From positions 1 through 16,297 of the forward strand of contig NZ_CALNAT010000112.1 in NCBI RefSeq assembly GCF_937873925.1: a DNA stretch of 16,297 nt, written 5' to 3'. Position 1 is the stretch's first letter; each line of letters starts with the position of its first letter. This document shows, piece by piece, positions 8,568 to 16,297 of this stretch. Below the pieces are notes generated by a model that was not told where the DNA came from, made no database searches, and worked only from the letters and a program-made list of their open reading frames with translations. This stretch comes from an uncultured Proteiniphilum sp. GTDB taxonomy: Bacteria > Bacteroidota > Bacteroidia > Bacteroidales > Dysgonomonadaceae. A program made the translations under genes and the position numbers.

Positions 8568-11500
8568 TTAATAGTGAACTTTATGAAGGGTTACCGGACC
8601 GAATAATCCCGAGGGTTGCAAAGGGCTTTGAGCATTATGCGGATTCACGAGATACCATGTTTCTCGTTGTGCCTCCGGCAGGTTCAAGTCTCCAATAATC
8701 CGGTTCATCCAATTATTGACCACTGTAATATTCAATTCATTTTCTCCTGTTTTCACCTGTTCGGTAATATCCAACCGGTAGGGTGGAGTCCAGGCACCGC
8801 CCGCGTATGTCCCGTTCACGGTGACTTTTGCCATCGCGGTAAGGTTACCCAGATCGATGAGAATAGTTTCGCCTTCCTGTTTTTCGGGAAGCGTGAATTG
8901 AATCGTGTAGGTTGCTTCTCCTGAATAATATTTGATCCGATCGTCGGAGAACGTTGTCCAGTCTTGCAGGGTTTCGAAGATGACCGGTTCTGCCGGGCCT
9001 CTCCTGGATGCGTCGAACGTAACTTGCCACGGGCCCCCTAATGCTTCAAGTACCACTGGTTCCGGATAGTTATCCGAGATCGCGGTGAGCGAACCCGACG
9101 ACGCCCGGTTTCGGAAGACCACGAAAGTACTCTCGTAGGGAGCCAGTTTTATGGGTACGAGCGTCGACTCTTTTCTCTGCTCATAGGCAGGCAGTACCCT
9201 GATTGATCCGTTAGTGGCGTCCCACAGTTCCGGTTGCCTGTTCGTTACCCTGAATTCGGGATAAATCTCTTTCTCTTCGTTTGTCTGGTTGGAAAGAAAG
9301 TAGATATCAATTCCCTTCAAGGTCCTATGTCCGTAATGGATATTATTGTCTTCCGGAAGTTTACAGTCCGGGATACAATTGATGATCCCGAATGTCTCTT
9401 CCATTGTGAGACCGTTTATGATCCGTCCCTTGCCATATTGCCCGTATGTCGTATTTATTCCGTCAACGCCACCCCACAATTCGGCAGCTATCTGGCGTAC
9501 TTGCTCGTCGGCCTCCGGCTGGTTCTGGAGGCTGGGCGAATGGGTCGGCGGGGGTCCCAGTACCGTTGCACCGTCGCCGACCAGCTTTTTGATCTTTGCC
9601 AATACTTCGGGACGCATTGTCTCCTGTTGAGGAAGGACCAGCACTTTGTATTGCGTACCGTGCGGAAGTGTAAGCATCCCGTCTTTTACTTCCATATCCC
9701 TTAGTATTACTTCGGCATTCATGTAATCGAACTGGTAGCCTACTGGCAGTGGTGGATCGGCAACCCCGGTCATCTTCGGGGCGTCTTCCCCGATAAAGTA
9801 TGCCACGTCGGCCACGTTCAATCCCTGTTGCAGCATAAAATTCGATCTTTTCAGGTAGGTAGTGAAGAGATCCAATTGCGGGAACCATGTGTTCTTGCGG
9901 TCAAACTCGTTTCCGAACCATGCATTCATGCCGGGGTTTTTATCCTCGTACGGCTGCATGATATAGACGTGCAGCAATGTATTATTGATCCCTTCGGCAA
10001 AGAAACGGTCGGTGCGTTGTTTCATCATGGCCGGGTAGCGCGAATAGGCCGGTCCCCCCGAGGTGTTCGACTCCGCCGATATTTTGGTTTTACCGTAGAT
10101 ATGTCCGGCGGAAGAAGCGGCGCGGTTTTCGATATCGCCCAACTCTCCCTGGCTCCAGAACTCTCCCCCGATCTCATCGGACTGGCCGCCGTACATCAGG
10201 AACTCACCCGGGAAACCCCAGTGTCCGTAATTCTCCAGCCAGGTGGTAAGGCCGTGTTCATGGCTAACATCTCTTAGTCCACCCACGTAGTCGTATGCCA
10301 CTTTATCGGCAACCATTCGCCGCATATCCCACAGGAACCGGTCGGATTCCAATTGACTGTTTATTACAAATCCATTGTAAACAGGGAGATAAGGGAGAGG
10401 ATCGTAACCATACCGTTCTTTGAATTCTATCAGGAAATCATCGGTGAAATTCTGCCCTCCTGTTTCGTAACTATCCTGAACCACCACTTTGAAGGTTTTT
10501 CTATCCGCCTCAGGGATCTTTCGTAATATTTCCCCGATGAACCGGTCGAAGTGTTCCGCTACCCATTTCCTGCTCATTTTATCCACTTCAAGGCCGGTTG
10601 CTTCGGGAGAAGCGGGTCCGTTTGTCACGAGCGTGGGCGCCATCCCCATCCGCAGAATGGTCCATTCCCCCTCGGGGACATCCCAGGTTAGTACCCCGTC
10701 GGAAGAAAGATGATTTGAAATGTCCTGGATGTCATTTCCTTTGAGAACAAGGTCTTTTTCGTCTGTTTCAGGTTGTTCGGACCACATATACGCGTCCCAG
10801 TAGGGAAGGGGAGTAGGATGCATCTTTGCCAACGTTTTTTCGCTGTACCTTTCCACTCGCGGTATGGAGCTTAACCGGACCTCTGCCAGCCCGGCTCCGG
10901 GGTGAACATTCCTCAACGTTACCCGGAACCCGGTTGCGGATGTTGCCGGAAGAGAGATAACTACCGGGGCATAGGGCTCAAAACCCACATTTAAAGCCGT
11001 GTTGGAGCGGTTGATCTCGAACTCTGAAACGGGTTTGAATTCGCCGTTTTCGAGCTTTGCTTCCAGTATAGCCCGCGCATGAAGAGGTGCTTCCGTGATG
11101 CGGATAGTAAGACTTCTCGCGGTAAAGGGGGCTTCCGTGCTAAAAGTGATTTGGAATTCCCCGTGATTGGGAAAAGAGATACCGGTTGAGGTGTCCCCGT
11201 CGGTGATCTTCGAGAGTCCCGCCACGGAAGGAGTAGATTGTATGGAAGCATTTTGATGGCTTAATACCTTACTCACATCTCCCACAGACGGGAAAGCGAT
11301 CACTTTCACGTCCTGGAACGATTCCGTTGGTTTTTCCAGGGATTGTTCTATTTTTCGGGGACCTTGCACGGTCAATTCCGAAGAGGCGAGGTATCTCATG
11401 GACTCCTCCGGTTTGATCCATGGGCCGCCTGATTGGCTCCATCCGGGAGAGTTAAAGATGCCGATCTCGATATCGAGCTCCGCGGCTGTTTTGAGCGCGA

Positions 11501-11816
11501 GATGGAGTATTTCCCACCATTCATCGCTGAATATTTTCGTGTTTCCATAGGGAAGGTCGCTTATACCTATATTTCCGATGAATGCACGGTTAATTCCCGC
11601 CTCCTTCATGGCATGCAGATCTTTTACCGCTCCCTCCCTGGAGATGTGATCGGAGATCCAGTACCAGTAAACACTGGTCTGAATGGATTCGGGGGGTGTA
11701 ACGAACCCGCTTTCCAAAGCATCTGAAAGTTGTTTCGAAGTTTTATTCGACACTCCTGAACAAGAAAGGCCGATGATAAGAATCGTTGCCAGTAGATAGT
11801 GTACCGTATTTCTCAT
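8568..11816 (-). CDS. GH106-type alpha-L-rhamnosidase, long form
   Basis: Second GH106-type exo-alpha-L-rhamnosidase, 1082 residues. The N-terminus has a short hydrophobic segment ending LSCSG, so C19 may be lipidated, although Gly at -3 is not ideal and signal peptidase I cleavage is possible. Family signatures match the shorter paralogue: VYWYWISD (49-56), NSPGW (122-126) and SGGPWIKPEESM (129-140). The three conserved acidic contexts are E451 (VQDSYETGGQNF), E552 (GGEFWSQG) and E582 (ISAESNTSGG). About 145 residues (180-325), including LSKITDGDTSTG, form an inserted discoidin-like beta-sandwich that the other copy lacks. A middle alpha/beta domain (about 665-800) and a C-terminal jelly roll (about 925-1082, GGPWQVTFD) complete it. 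It starts 15 bp after the GH71/99-like gene, so co-transcription is likely. The two GH106 proteins are clearly diverged, which argues for different specificities rather than a recent duplication. Confidence 0.9.
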   Translation of the reverse strand: MRNTVHYLLATILIIGLSCSGVSNKTSKQLSDALESGFVTPPESIQTSVYWYWISDHISREGAVKDLHAMKEAGINRAFIGNIGISDLPYGNTKIFSDEWWEILHLALKTAAELDIEIGIFNSPGWSQSGGPWIKPEESMRYLASSELTVQGPRKIEQSLEKPTESFQDVKVIAFPSVGDVSKVLSHQNASIQSTPSVAGLSKITDGDTSTGISFPNHGEFQITFSTEAPFTARSLTIRITEAPLHARAILEAKLENGEFKPVSEFEINRSNTALNVGFEPYAPVVISLPATSATGFRVTLRNVHPGAGLAEVRLSSIPRVERYSEKTLAKMHPTPLPYWDAYMWSEQPETDEKDLVLKGNDIQDISNHLSSDGVLTWDVPEGEWTILRMGMAPTLVTNGPASPEATGLEVDKMSRKWVAEHFDRFIGEILRKIPEADRKTFKVVVQDSYETGGQNFTDDFLIEFKERYGYDPLPYLPVYNGFVINSQLESDRFLWDMRRMVADKVAYDYVGGLRDVSHEHGLTTWLENYGHWGFPGEFLMYGGQSDEIGGEFWSQGELGDIENRAASSAGHIYGKTKISAESNTSGGPAYSRYPAMMKQRTDRFFAEGINNTLLHVYIMQPYEDKNPGMNAWFGNEFDRKNTWFPQLDLFTTYLKRSNFMLQQGLNVADVAYFIGEDAPKMTGVADPPLPVGYQFDYMNAEVILRDMEVKDGMLTLPHGTQYKVLVLPQQETMRPEVLAKIKKLVGDGATVLGPPPTHSPSLQNQPEADEQVRQIAAELWGGVDGINTTYGQYGKGRIINGLTMEETFGIINCIPDCKLPEDNNIHYGHRTLKGIDIYFLSNQTNEEKEIYPEFRVTNRQPELWDATNGSIRVLPAYEQRKESTLVPIKLAPYESTFVVFRNRASSGSLTAISDNYPEPVVLEALGGPWQVTFDASRRGPAEPVIFETLQDWTTFSDDRIKYYSGEATYTIQFTLPEKQEGETILIDLGNLTAMAKVTVNGTYAGGAWTPPYRLDITEQVKTGENELNITVVNNWMNRIIGDLNLPEAQRETWYLVNPHNAQSPLQPSGLFGPVTLHKVHY
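10842..11279 (-). other. Discoidin-like insert in the long GH106 (residues about 180-325)
   Basis: This segment sits between IAFPSVGD and the region where the two GH106 proteins align again (around YSEKTLAKMHPTP). It contains ITDGDTSTG (204-212), a loop typical of F5/8 type C (discoidin) folds, and then strands such as FQITFSTEAPFTARSLTIRI (221-240) and TGFRVTLRNV (295-304). The paralogue passes from IAVLAFPHTH to the barrel without it. Inserted beta-sandwiches are known in some GH106 enzymes. A sugar-binding role is inferred. Confidence 0.55.
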
Positions 11817-11831
11817 ATTATGCTGTTTTTA

Positions 11832-13715
11832 TTATTTGGTTGAATATACGAAATTAAAACGCCCTCCCGGAGCGGTGTCACCATTCAGGTACCAATCCAT
11901 CGGATCGCCGTCGTCCTGCATGTTGTCCGACCATTTGAATTCGATATCGAGGCCTCGGGTATCTATTTGCATCGCCGATAGCGGGATTGAGTACATCAAT
12001 TGATTACCTTCCACCCCGGCTGAAATGATGCCAATCGTACTCCATTGATTTTCAATGTATTTTTGTAGTTGTTTTCCTCCTTCAATCCGGTAATCGTATC
12101 CATACCAGCCTGTGTCATGCTTCCTGTCGGTATTGAGAAATAATCTCATCCAGTTATTTCCCTCGTTTTCGGTAATGGTACCCGTTGTTTCGGCATAAAA
12201 GTAGAGATTTTCTGCATCTCTTGTCACTTTCATCCTATAGAAGTCGTTTCTACCGGTAGTATTGAGGTACGTTTTCGCGGGATTCGTTTCAGCTCCCGGA
12301 TGTGCCCGATGCATTACATCGTTTATATAATCCGGGTAAACCGGTTTCACTTCTTCCCAGTCGGCAATCGTCCGGATCGTTTTTGCAGGGCTGGCCAAGG
12401 GCTGGGAGGCAACTCCTTTGTACCTGCGGATGTTTGCCACCAACTGCATATAGTAATTATCCTTCAGCCCTGCCGTATAGGTGGGTTCAATATCCCGGCT
12501 GTATTCGGGGTCGGCCTGATCAACGAAATAGGAGTGTTCCGGGTTGCCGTCGTGGCTGCCCCATCTTCCCGCGATCCATTCGTTCCATCCGGTAACAAAG
12601 ATAAAAGGGACATCCTGTGCTAAAGCATAATCCCATTGTTCCTGAAAATTATACCCGTAGCGGATATCGGTCTCGGGATTCCCATGGGATCCATTCCGGT
12701 AGCTTCTTCCCCAATTATCCATATTGCCGTAAAAAGCCGAACCCCCCATTCCAGCGGCAGGATTAGGATGTTGTGCGACCGAAACGTTGATGATCTCCCG
12801 TTCACCTTTGGAATTTTCATACACACTTTGTGGGCGATTAAAATCGATCCACGGCCACCCGTTTTGCTGTTCCGGTTCATTGGGCCATTGGGCTTCCCTG
12901 AAAGTAAAGAACGACTCGTACTCTGTTCCCCTGGCTTCTTTTGTCCTGCCCAACAAGAGAGGCTTCCCTTCCAGGTAATACCAGGTTGACGGATAATAAC
13001 AGGAGGCCCCTTCTTTGTAAAAAGCGTTGTACACGCGTTGCATCGTTTTCCCTGACGCGGTATTCGTGTAATACACGATAGTGGGAGGATTCTTCCCTTG
13101 ATCCTGGAGCGATTTGATCGCTTTCATGAGTGCTTCGGACTGTTTTTCATAAATGATCGTGTTCGTAGCGTCCAGGACTAAAAAATCAACACCGGCATCC
13201 GTTAATAATTGCATATTCTTGAGGTGAACCCAGTAATCATCCCCACGATAATACCCATACACAGGCTCCCCCCAAAAATAATACGATCCCAGGCTTGTGG
13301 AACCCCAATTCGGGTGATCCCTGTCTTTTAGTATCCCGGAATATTGGGGAAGCATCTTATTCAGGTCCCAATGAATTTCGGATGTTTTCGAAGATATATC
13401 TCCCTGCCACAGGAAGTAAAACATGGCAACCTGCCGATCTTCCCTTACATCCCCTGCTTCCGCGTTGTCGGGCAGTATGCGCCCCAATTCATCGGTGCCC
13501 GCCAAAGGGTGTATCAACTGGAACTCCTCTAACGGAGTTTTTTCATTATCCGTTATGGTTTCAGTTAGGAAGGTGTTTTTTTCGTCGCAGGATGCTCCCA
13601 TCAATACAATAGTAAGAAAGACCATTAAAAGGCAACGGATTGTCCCGTTGAACGAAAATGAGCAAAAACCCGTTTTCTTTTCATGAAATGTAGAAGTAAT
13701 CAAACTAAATATCAT
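11832..13715 (-). CDS. GH71/99-like barrel protein with C-terminal CBM9-like domain
   Basis: A 627-residue probable lipoprotein: a long N-region, a hydrophobic stretch, then MGASCDEK with C43 as the likely lipidated residue. Residues about 95-435 resemble the GH71/GH99-like barrel family (alpha-glucanase, endo-alpha-mannanase and WbsX-type relatives): VAMFYFLWQGD (96-106) opens the barrel, DAGVDFLVLDATN (173-185) is strand 2 or 3, PTIVYYTNTASG (211-222) follows, and FIFVTGWNEWIAGRW (371-385) is the signature strand. E379 fits the GH99 catalytic glutamate, but the second GH99 glutamate three residues on is A382 here. Residues about 450-627 look like a CBM9-type beta-sandwich (ENLYFYAETTGTIT, MRLFLNTDRKHDTGW). 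No Shine-Dalgarno is visible; the leader is A/T-rich. The gene is preceded by 245 bp with a possible promoter and followed after 15 bp by a GH106 gene. The reaction is not assigned. Confidence 0.72.
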   Translation of the reverse strand: MIFSLITSTFHEKKTGFCSFSFNGTIRCLLMVFLTIVLMGASCDEKNTFLTETITDNEKTPLEEFQLIHPLAGTDELGRILPDNAEAGDVREDRQVAMFYFLWQGDISSKTSEIHWDLNKMLPQYSGILKDRDHPNWGSTSLGSYYFWGEPVYGYYRGDDYWVHLKNMQLLTDAGVDFLVLDATNTIIYEKQSEALMKAIKSLQDQGKNPPTIVYYTNTASGKTMQRVYNAFYKEGASCYYPSTWYYLEGKPLLLGRTKEARGTEYESFFTFREAQWPNEPEQQNGWPWIDFNRPQSVYENSKGEREIINVSVAQHPNPAAGMGGSAFYGNMDNWGRSYRNGSHGNPETDIRYGYNFQEQWDYALAQDVPFIFVTGWNEWIAGRWGSHDGNPEHSYFVDQADPEYSRDIEPTYTAGLKDNYYMQLVANIRRYKGVASQPLASPAKTIRTIADWEEVKPVYPDYINDVMHRAHPGAETNPAKTYLNTTGRNDFYRMKVTRDAENLYFYAETTGTITENEGNNWMRLFLNTDRKHDTGWYGYDYRIEGGKQLQKYIENQWSTIGIISAGVEGNQLMYSIPLSAMQIDTRGLDIEFKWSDNMQDDGDPMDWYLNGDTAPGGRFNFVYSTK

Positions 13716-13828
13716 TATGGCGTTTTTTATTTATTTTCTGTTAATCGTTTTCATTGCATCGAATATAAATTATTCAGATGAGGGTATCCGGTCTCAAAGA
13801 AGTGTATTCCTTTTACTTGTGTTGTGAA

Positions 13829-13846
13829 AATTCAACCGGTCGAATT
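13829..13846. promoter_or_regulatory. 18-bp imperfect palindrome, possible operator
   Basis: AATTCAACC and GGTCGAATT are reverse complements at 8 of 9 positions, centred on ACCGGT. The site lies about 22 bases downstream of the -7-like box in transcription direction, and about 114 bases before the start codon of the GH71/99-like gene. Both the symmetry and the position suit a dimeric repressor, but a chance palindrome or a leader RNA hairpin is possible. Confidence 0.35.
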
Positions 13847-13868
13847 CTGCCGAATATAAAATAATTTC

Positions 13869-13876
13869 CAAAAATA
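13869..13876 (-). promoter_or_regulatory. Possible Bacteroidota -7 promoter box (TATTTTTG)
   Basis: On the minus strand TATTTTTG matches the Bacteroides -7 consensus TAnnTTTG exactly. A TTTG -33 element at the usual spacing of about 20 bases is absent; only TTTA about 24 bases upstream (13901-13904) is available. It would give a leader of roughly 145-150 bases for the GH71/99-like gene. One 8-mer in A/T-rich DNA is weak evidence. Confidence 0.28.
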
Positions 13877-13960
13877 ATGGATTTTAACTCTCTATACCTT
13901 TAAATAATGATATAAATACTGTACTTTTCGCATATCCCCTGCTATCTCTGGGTTGTGGGG

Positions 13961-16297
13961 TTATATTCCTGATCGTGAAAAGGAAAATTCCACGGAATAA
14001 ATGCCTCCTGGCAATTCTAAACGGCCTTTTTCTATCTCTTTGAGCTCGTTGTTGACTTTAACTTTGCTTGCCCCTTCCGGATATTCTAAAATAGCCATCG
14101 ATCCTACCGGAACTTTTGTTTCCATAATCATCTTTTCTTCGAAAAGCTCCCAATTGACCCCTATCTCCCCGTAGGGTGTTTCCTGGGTTGTCCTGGCCCA
14201 GGTGACCCCATCCGGAATTTGCGGATCTATCCTGAATCGCTGGTAAGCCACCTCACCATCAATCGTGCGAATACCTCCCACAGCCTGATAAAACCATTGC
14301 CCGACACCGTTATAGCAATTATGGATCCGACTTCTTTCCCCGTTCCAATGCTCCCAGGTGGTTGTTGCTCCCTGTTCCAGCATATACAAATATCCGGGGT
14401 ATGTTTTCTTTTTCAACATGGAGTAGATAAAGTCAGGCTGATCTGCGTTTGCTGCCCATTCCATCATGACCGGTATTCCCACCAGCCCGGTATTCAAGTG
14501 GCCGCTGTAGTCGTTCACTGTTCGTTTTATCAATGTGGTTGTAATCCCCTCCTGCAGTTCTGCCGGGACTACACCGGCAAGCAGCGGAAAAATAAGGTCG
14601 ATCTGGGATCCGGTAGCATATATGCCTTGAAGCGCGTCAAAGAATGTTGCGTGTATTGTTTCATTCAATCGTGCTCTTCTTTCGGAATAATAGCTCGAGT
14701 CTTCGTTTTTTCCTAATACTGCCGCAATTTTTTTCATCTGATCGAAACACACGGAAATATAGCAATTATTCACCAGGTCGACAGACCTTTCATCCAAATG
14801 GTCCGGATTGCCGACGCCCTCCGGTGTGGCCCAATCTCCCAGGTACCATGCCCTGTAACCAGTGTCGGGCCATCGTTTTAATAATCCGTTCACACTATGG
14901 TTATCCACGTATTCCAGCCACTTCTGCATTACAGGATAATATTTTTCCAATACACGTGTATCGCCATAGTGCTGATAGGTATTCCAGGAGGCTGAGATAA
15001 TGAAACCGCACCAGTACGGGCCTCCCCCCGCGGCGTAGGGATTGGGCGCGGTGTGAGGCATGCTCCCGTCCTCACGGATCACGTCGGCCCATGCCTGAAG
15101 CCAATTGCGGTAAAGCGGAGCCAGGTTGAACATGGTCTGGGCGGTTACGGTAGAAGCGTTCCCATCCCCTCCGTAACCCAGTCTTTCTATTTGAGGACAA
15201 TCTACCAGGTACCCGCCAAGCCCTACGCAACGGAGCGTATAGGCAATCATATCGTGGATATGGTTTAAATCTTCATCCGAACATTCAAATGTAGACGTAA
15301 ATTCAAAATCGGTATGAATAAGATGGGCTTTTATATCTGTTAAGGGGGGAGCCTGTTCCAGGTTGGAGATTTTTACATAGCGGAACCCGTGATAATTGAA
15401 TTTGTTTTTAAAAAATTCTGTTCCGCTGCCTGATGCAATATACTTATCCATTTGGCCTTGATTGGCCGGTTCGCCATTCTCATTCAAATGATCGGAATAT
15501 TCCAAAACAATTTCCTGTGATTTATTCAGGAACGGGAAGGTTATTTCGAACCATCCGGTAAGGCATTTACCCATATCCACCAGAACAGTACTATCGTTGA
15601 GGTTTTCTACTTTAACGGGATGGATGGTTTCCCTGATCCTGTTCGCTTCAACCATCTGAGGGGTTGCTTCGTGCTCCGCTACTTCTGCCAGCGAAACTTT
15701 TCCCCAAGTCAACTCCTCGGGGACTTTGAAAACTTTATCCCACGTTTCCTGGTTGCCGGTAACGGTCTCCCCCCCGTATCTTCCCGACATCCAGTCGCTG
15801 ATCCGGCTGTATTCGCTGTCTCTCCCTGCCCAGGATTCATCGGTACATACAACAATCTCTTTTGTTCCTCCGTGAACACGCTCCATTTGTGCCCTTACAG
15901 CAGGGCCGTTTCCCGTAACTCCCGGCAACCCTGCGGTGTACCAGCCGCTCCCCAGCCAGATGACCAGATCGTTCTTGCCTGCTTTCAGGGAAGGCGACAC
16001 ATCGTACGTAACGGTCAGGGAGCGCTTGTTAAACTGCGATACGGCCGGAGACAAAACATCCTCGCCTATTCTTTTACCGTTGATAAAGATCTCGTGATAC
16101 CCGAGCGAATTTACATGTAAAAGATAGGTATCTTGTTTATCAGTTTTGTCAAGGGAAAATGTTTTTCTCAGTTGCGGACTACCATAGAACCCTTTTTCGG
16201 AAGGATAGCCGATGTAAGAAGCCGCCCAATCCTCCCTGTCAAGCAATCCGACACCGAATCTTGCAGGTTTGCTCCAGGATGACCCATTGCCGTTTTC
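13961..16297 (-). CDS. GH78 alpha-L-rhamnosidase, N-terminus beyond the window
   Basis: Partial gene: the frame stays open to the right edge. In it, ARFGVGLLDREDWAASYIG reads straight through a TTG codon at 16244-16246, so that codon is not the start. The visible 778 residues lack the signal peptide and the N-terminal Ig-like domain normal for GH78. Present are Bac_rhamnosid_N (HEIFINGKRIGEDVLSP), the beta-sandwich ending NYHGFRYVKI, the (alpha/alpha)6 catalytic domain and the C-terminal beta domain. The active-site motif is DCPQIERLGYGGD, with the likely general acid encoded at 15185-15187. It lacks the RN of the DCPQRNER form and is one residue shorter. GATTTWEHW supplies the likely general base at 14351-14353. 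The expected activity is removal of terminal alpha-L-rhamnose by inversion. It is transcribed towards the other genes but separated from them by 245 bp. The subtype differs clearly from the larger GH78 downstream. Confidence 0.94.
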   Translation of the reverse strand, partial: ENGNGSSWSKPARFGVGLLDREDWAASYIGYPSEKGFYGSPQLRKTFSLDKTDKQDTYLLHVNSLGYHEIFINGKRIGEDVLSPAVSQFNKRSLTVTYDVSPSLKAGKNDLVIWLGSGWYTAGLPGVTGNGPAVRAQMERVHGGTKEIVVCTDESWAGRDSEYSRISDWMSGRYGGETVTGNQETWDKVFKVPEELTWGKVSLAEVAEHEATPQMVEANRIRETIHPVKVENLNDSTVLVDMGKCLTGWFEITFPFLNKSQEIVLEYSDHLNENGEPANQGQMDKYIASGSGTEFFKNKFNYHGFRYVKISNLEQAPPLTDIKAHLIHTDFEFTSTFECSDEDLNHIHDMIAYTLRCVGLGGYLVDCPQIERLGYGGDGNASTVTAQTMFNLAPLYRNWLQAWADVIREDGSMPHTAPNPYAAGGGPYWCGFIISASWNTYQHYGDTRVLEKYYPVMQKWLEYVDNHSVNGLLKRWPDTGYRAWYLGDWATPEGVGNPDHLDERSVDLVNNCYISVCFDQMKKIAAVLGKNEDSSYYSERRARLNETIHATFFDALQGIYATGSQIDLIFPLLAGVVPAELQEGITTTLIKRTVNDYSGHLNTGLVGIPVMMEWAANADQPDFIYSMLKKKTYPGYLYMLEQGATTTWEHWNGERSRIHNCYNGVGQWFYQAVGGIRTIDGEVAYQRFRIDPQIPDGVTWARTTQETPYGEIGVNWELFEEKMIMETKVPVGSMAILEYPEGASKVKVNNELKEIEKGRLELPGGIYSVEFSFSRSGI

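Larger units (their letters stand above)
13716..13960 (-). promoter_or_regulatory. Leader region before the GH71/99-like gene
   Basis: This 245-bp gap is the longest between genes in the window and is A/T-rich. It separates the right-edge GH78 from the five closely spaced genes, so it is the natural place for an internal promoter. It contains one TAnnTTTG match (13869-13876) and an 18-bp imperfect palindrome (13829-13846). No small open reading frame with a believable start was found in it. Confidence 0.45.

Noticed and set aside
13926..13970. CCCC/GGGG inverted repeat at the stop codon of the right-edge GH78 as a terminator
   Set aside because: The stem has a mismatch and a 17-base loop, it overlaps the stop codon, and no T-run follows on the minus strand.
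16244..16246. TTG as the start codon of the right-edge GH78
   Set aside because: The frame continues without a stop to the window edge and encodes family-typical sequence (ARFGVGL before LDREDW), so the gene simply begins outside the window.
1..16297. CRISPR array, tRNA, rRNA, insertion sequence or integrase
   Set aside because: No regularly spaced repeats, no RNA gene pattern and no transposase-like reading frame were seen on either strand.

Overview
The window is a run of six carbohydrate-active genes, all on the minus strand and all exported. It looks like part of a polysaccharide utilisation locus (PUL) of a Bacteroidota bacterium, probably of order Bacteroidales. Supporting signs are tandem large GH78 and GH106 alpha-L-rhamnosidases, signal peptides with Gln after the cleavage site, lipoprotein-type signals, A/T-rich leaders mostly without Shine-Dalgarno sequences, and a match to the Bacteroides -7 promoter element TAnnTTTG. 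A soil, digester or gut member of Dysgonomonadaceae or Bacteroidaceae is possible, but this rests on gene content only and nothing here fixes the genus.

Layout in transcription order (right to left): a GH78 alpha-L-rhamnosidase whose N-terminus lies beyond the right edge (13961-16297); a 245-bp gap holding a possible promoter and an 18-bp imperfect palindrome; a GH71/99-like barrel protein with a C-terminal CBM9-like domain (11832-13715); a GH106-type rhamnosidase with an inserted beta-sandwich (8568-11816); a small clan-GH-A-like barrel protein of unknown specificity (7257-8483); a 1205-residue GH78 rhamnosidase lipoprotein with a large inserted domain (3590-7207); and a second, shorter GH106-type enzyme (519-3518). 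Gaps between the five leftmost genes are 15, 84, 49 and 71 bp, which fits one transcript. The last 518 bases (1-518) hold no gene. They are A/T-rich and contain several dyads, a weak terminator-like hairpin and a 12-base G tract.

Working model (inference): four exo-alpha-L-rhamnosidases from two structurally unrelated families, each pair differing in domain content or active-site motif, remove rhamnose in different linkages or contexts from one rhamnose-rich glycan. The two barrel proteins (GH71/99-like and GH-A-like) cleave the remaining backbone or side chains. No SusC/SusD pair, sensor/regulator, sulfatase, polysaccharide lyase or uronyl hydrolase lies in the window, so import and sensing genes, if present, are outside it and the substrate cannot be named. 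The most interesting parts are the two barrel proteins, whose activities cannot be assigned from sequence, and the gene set as a whole.
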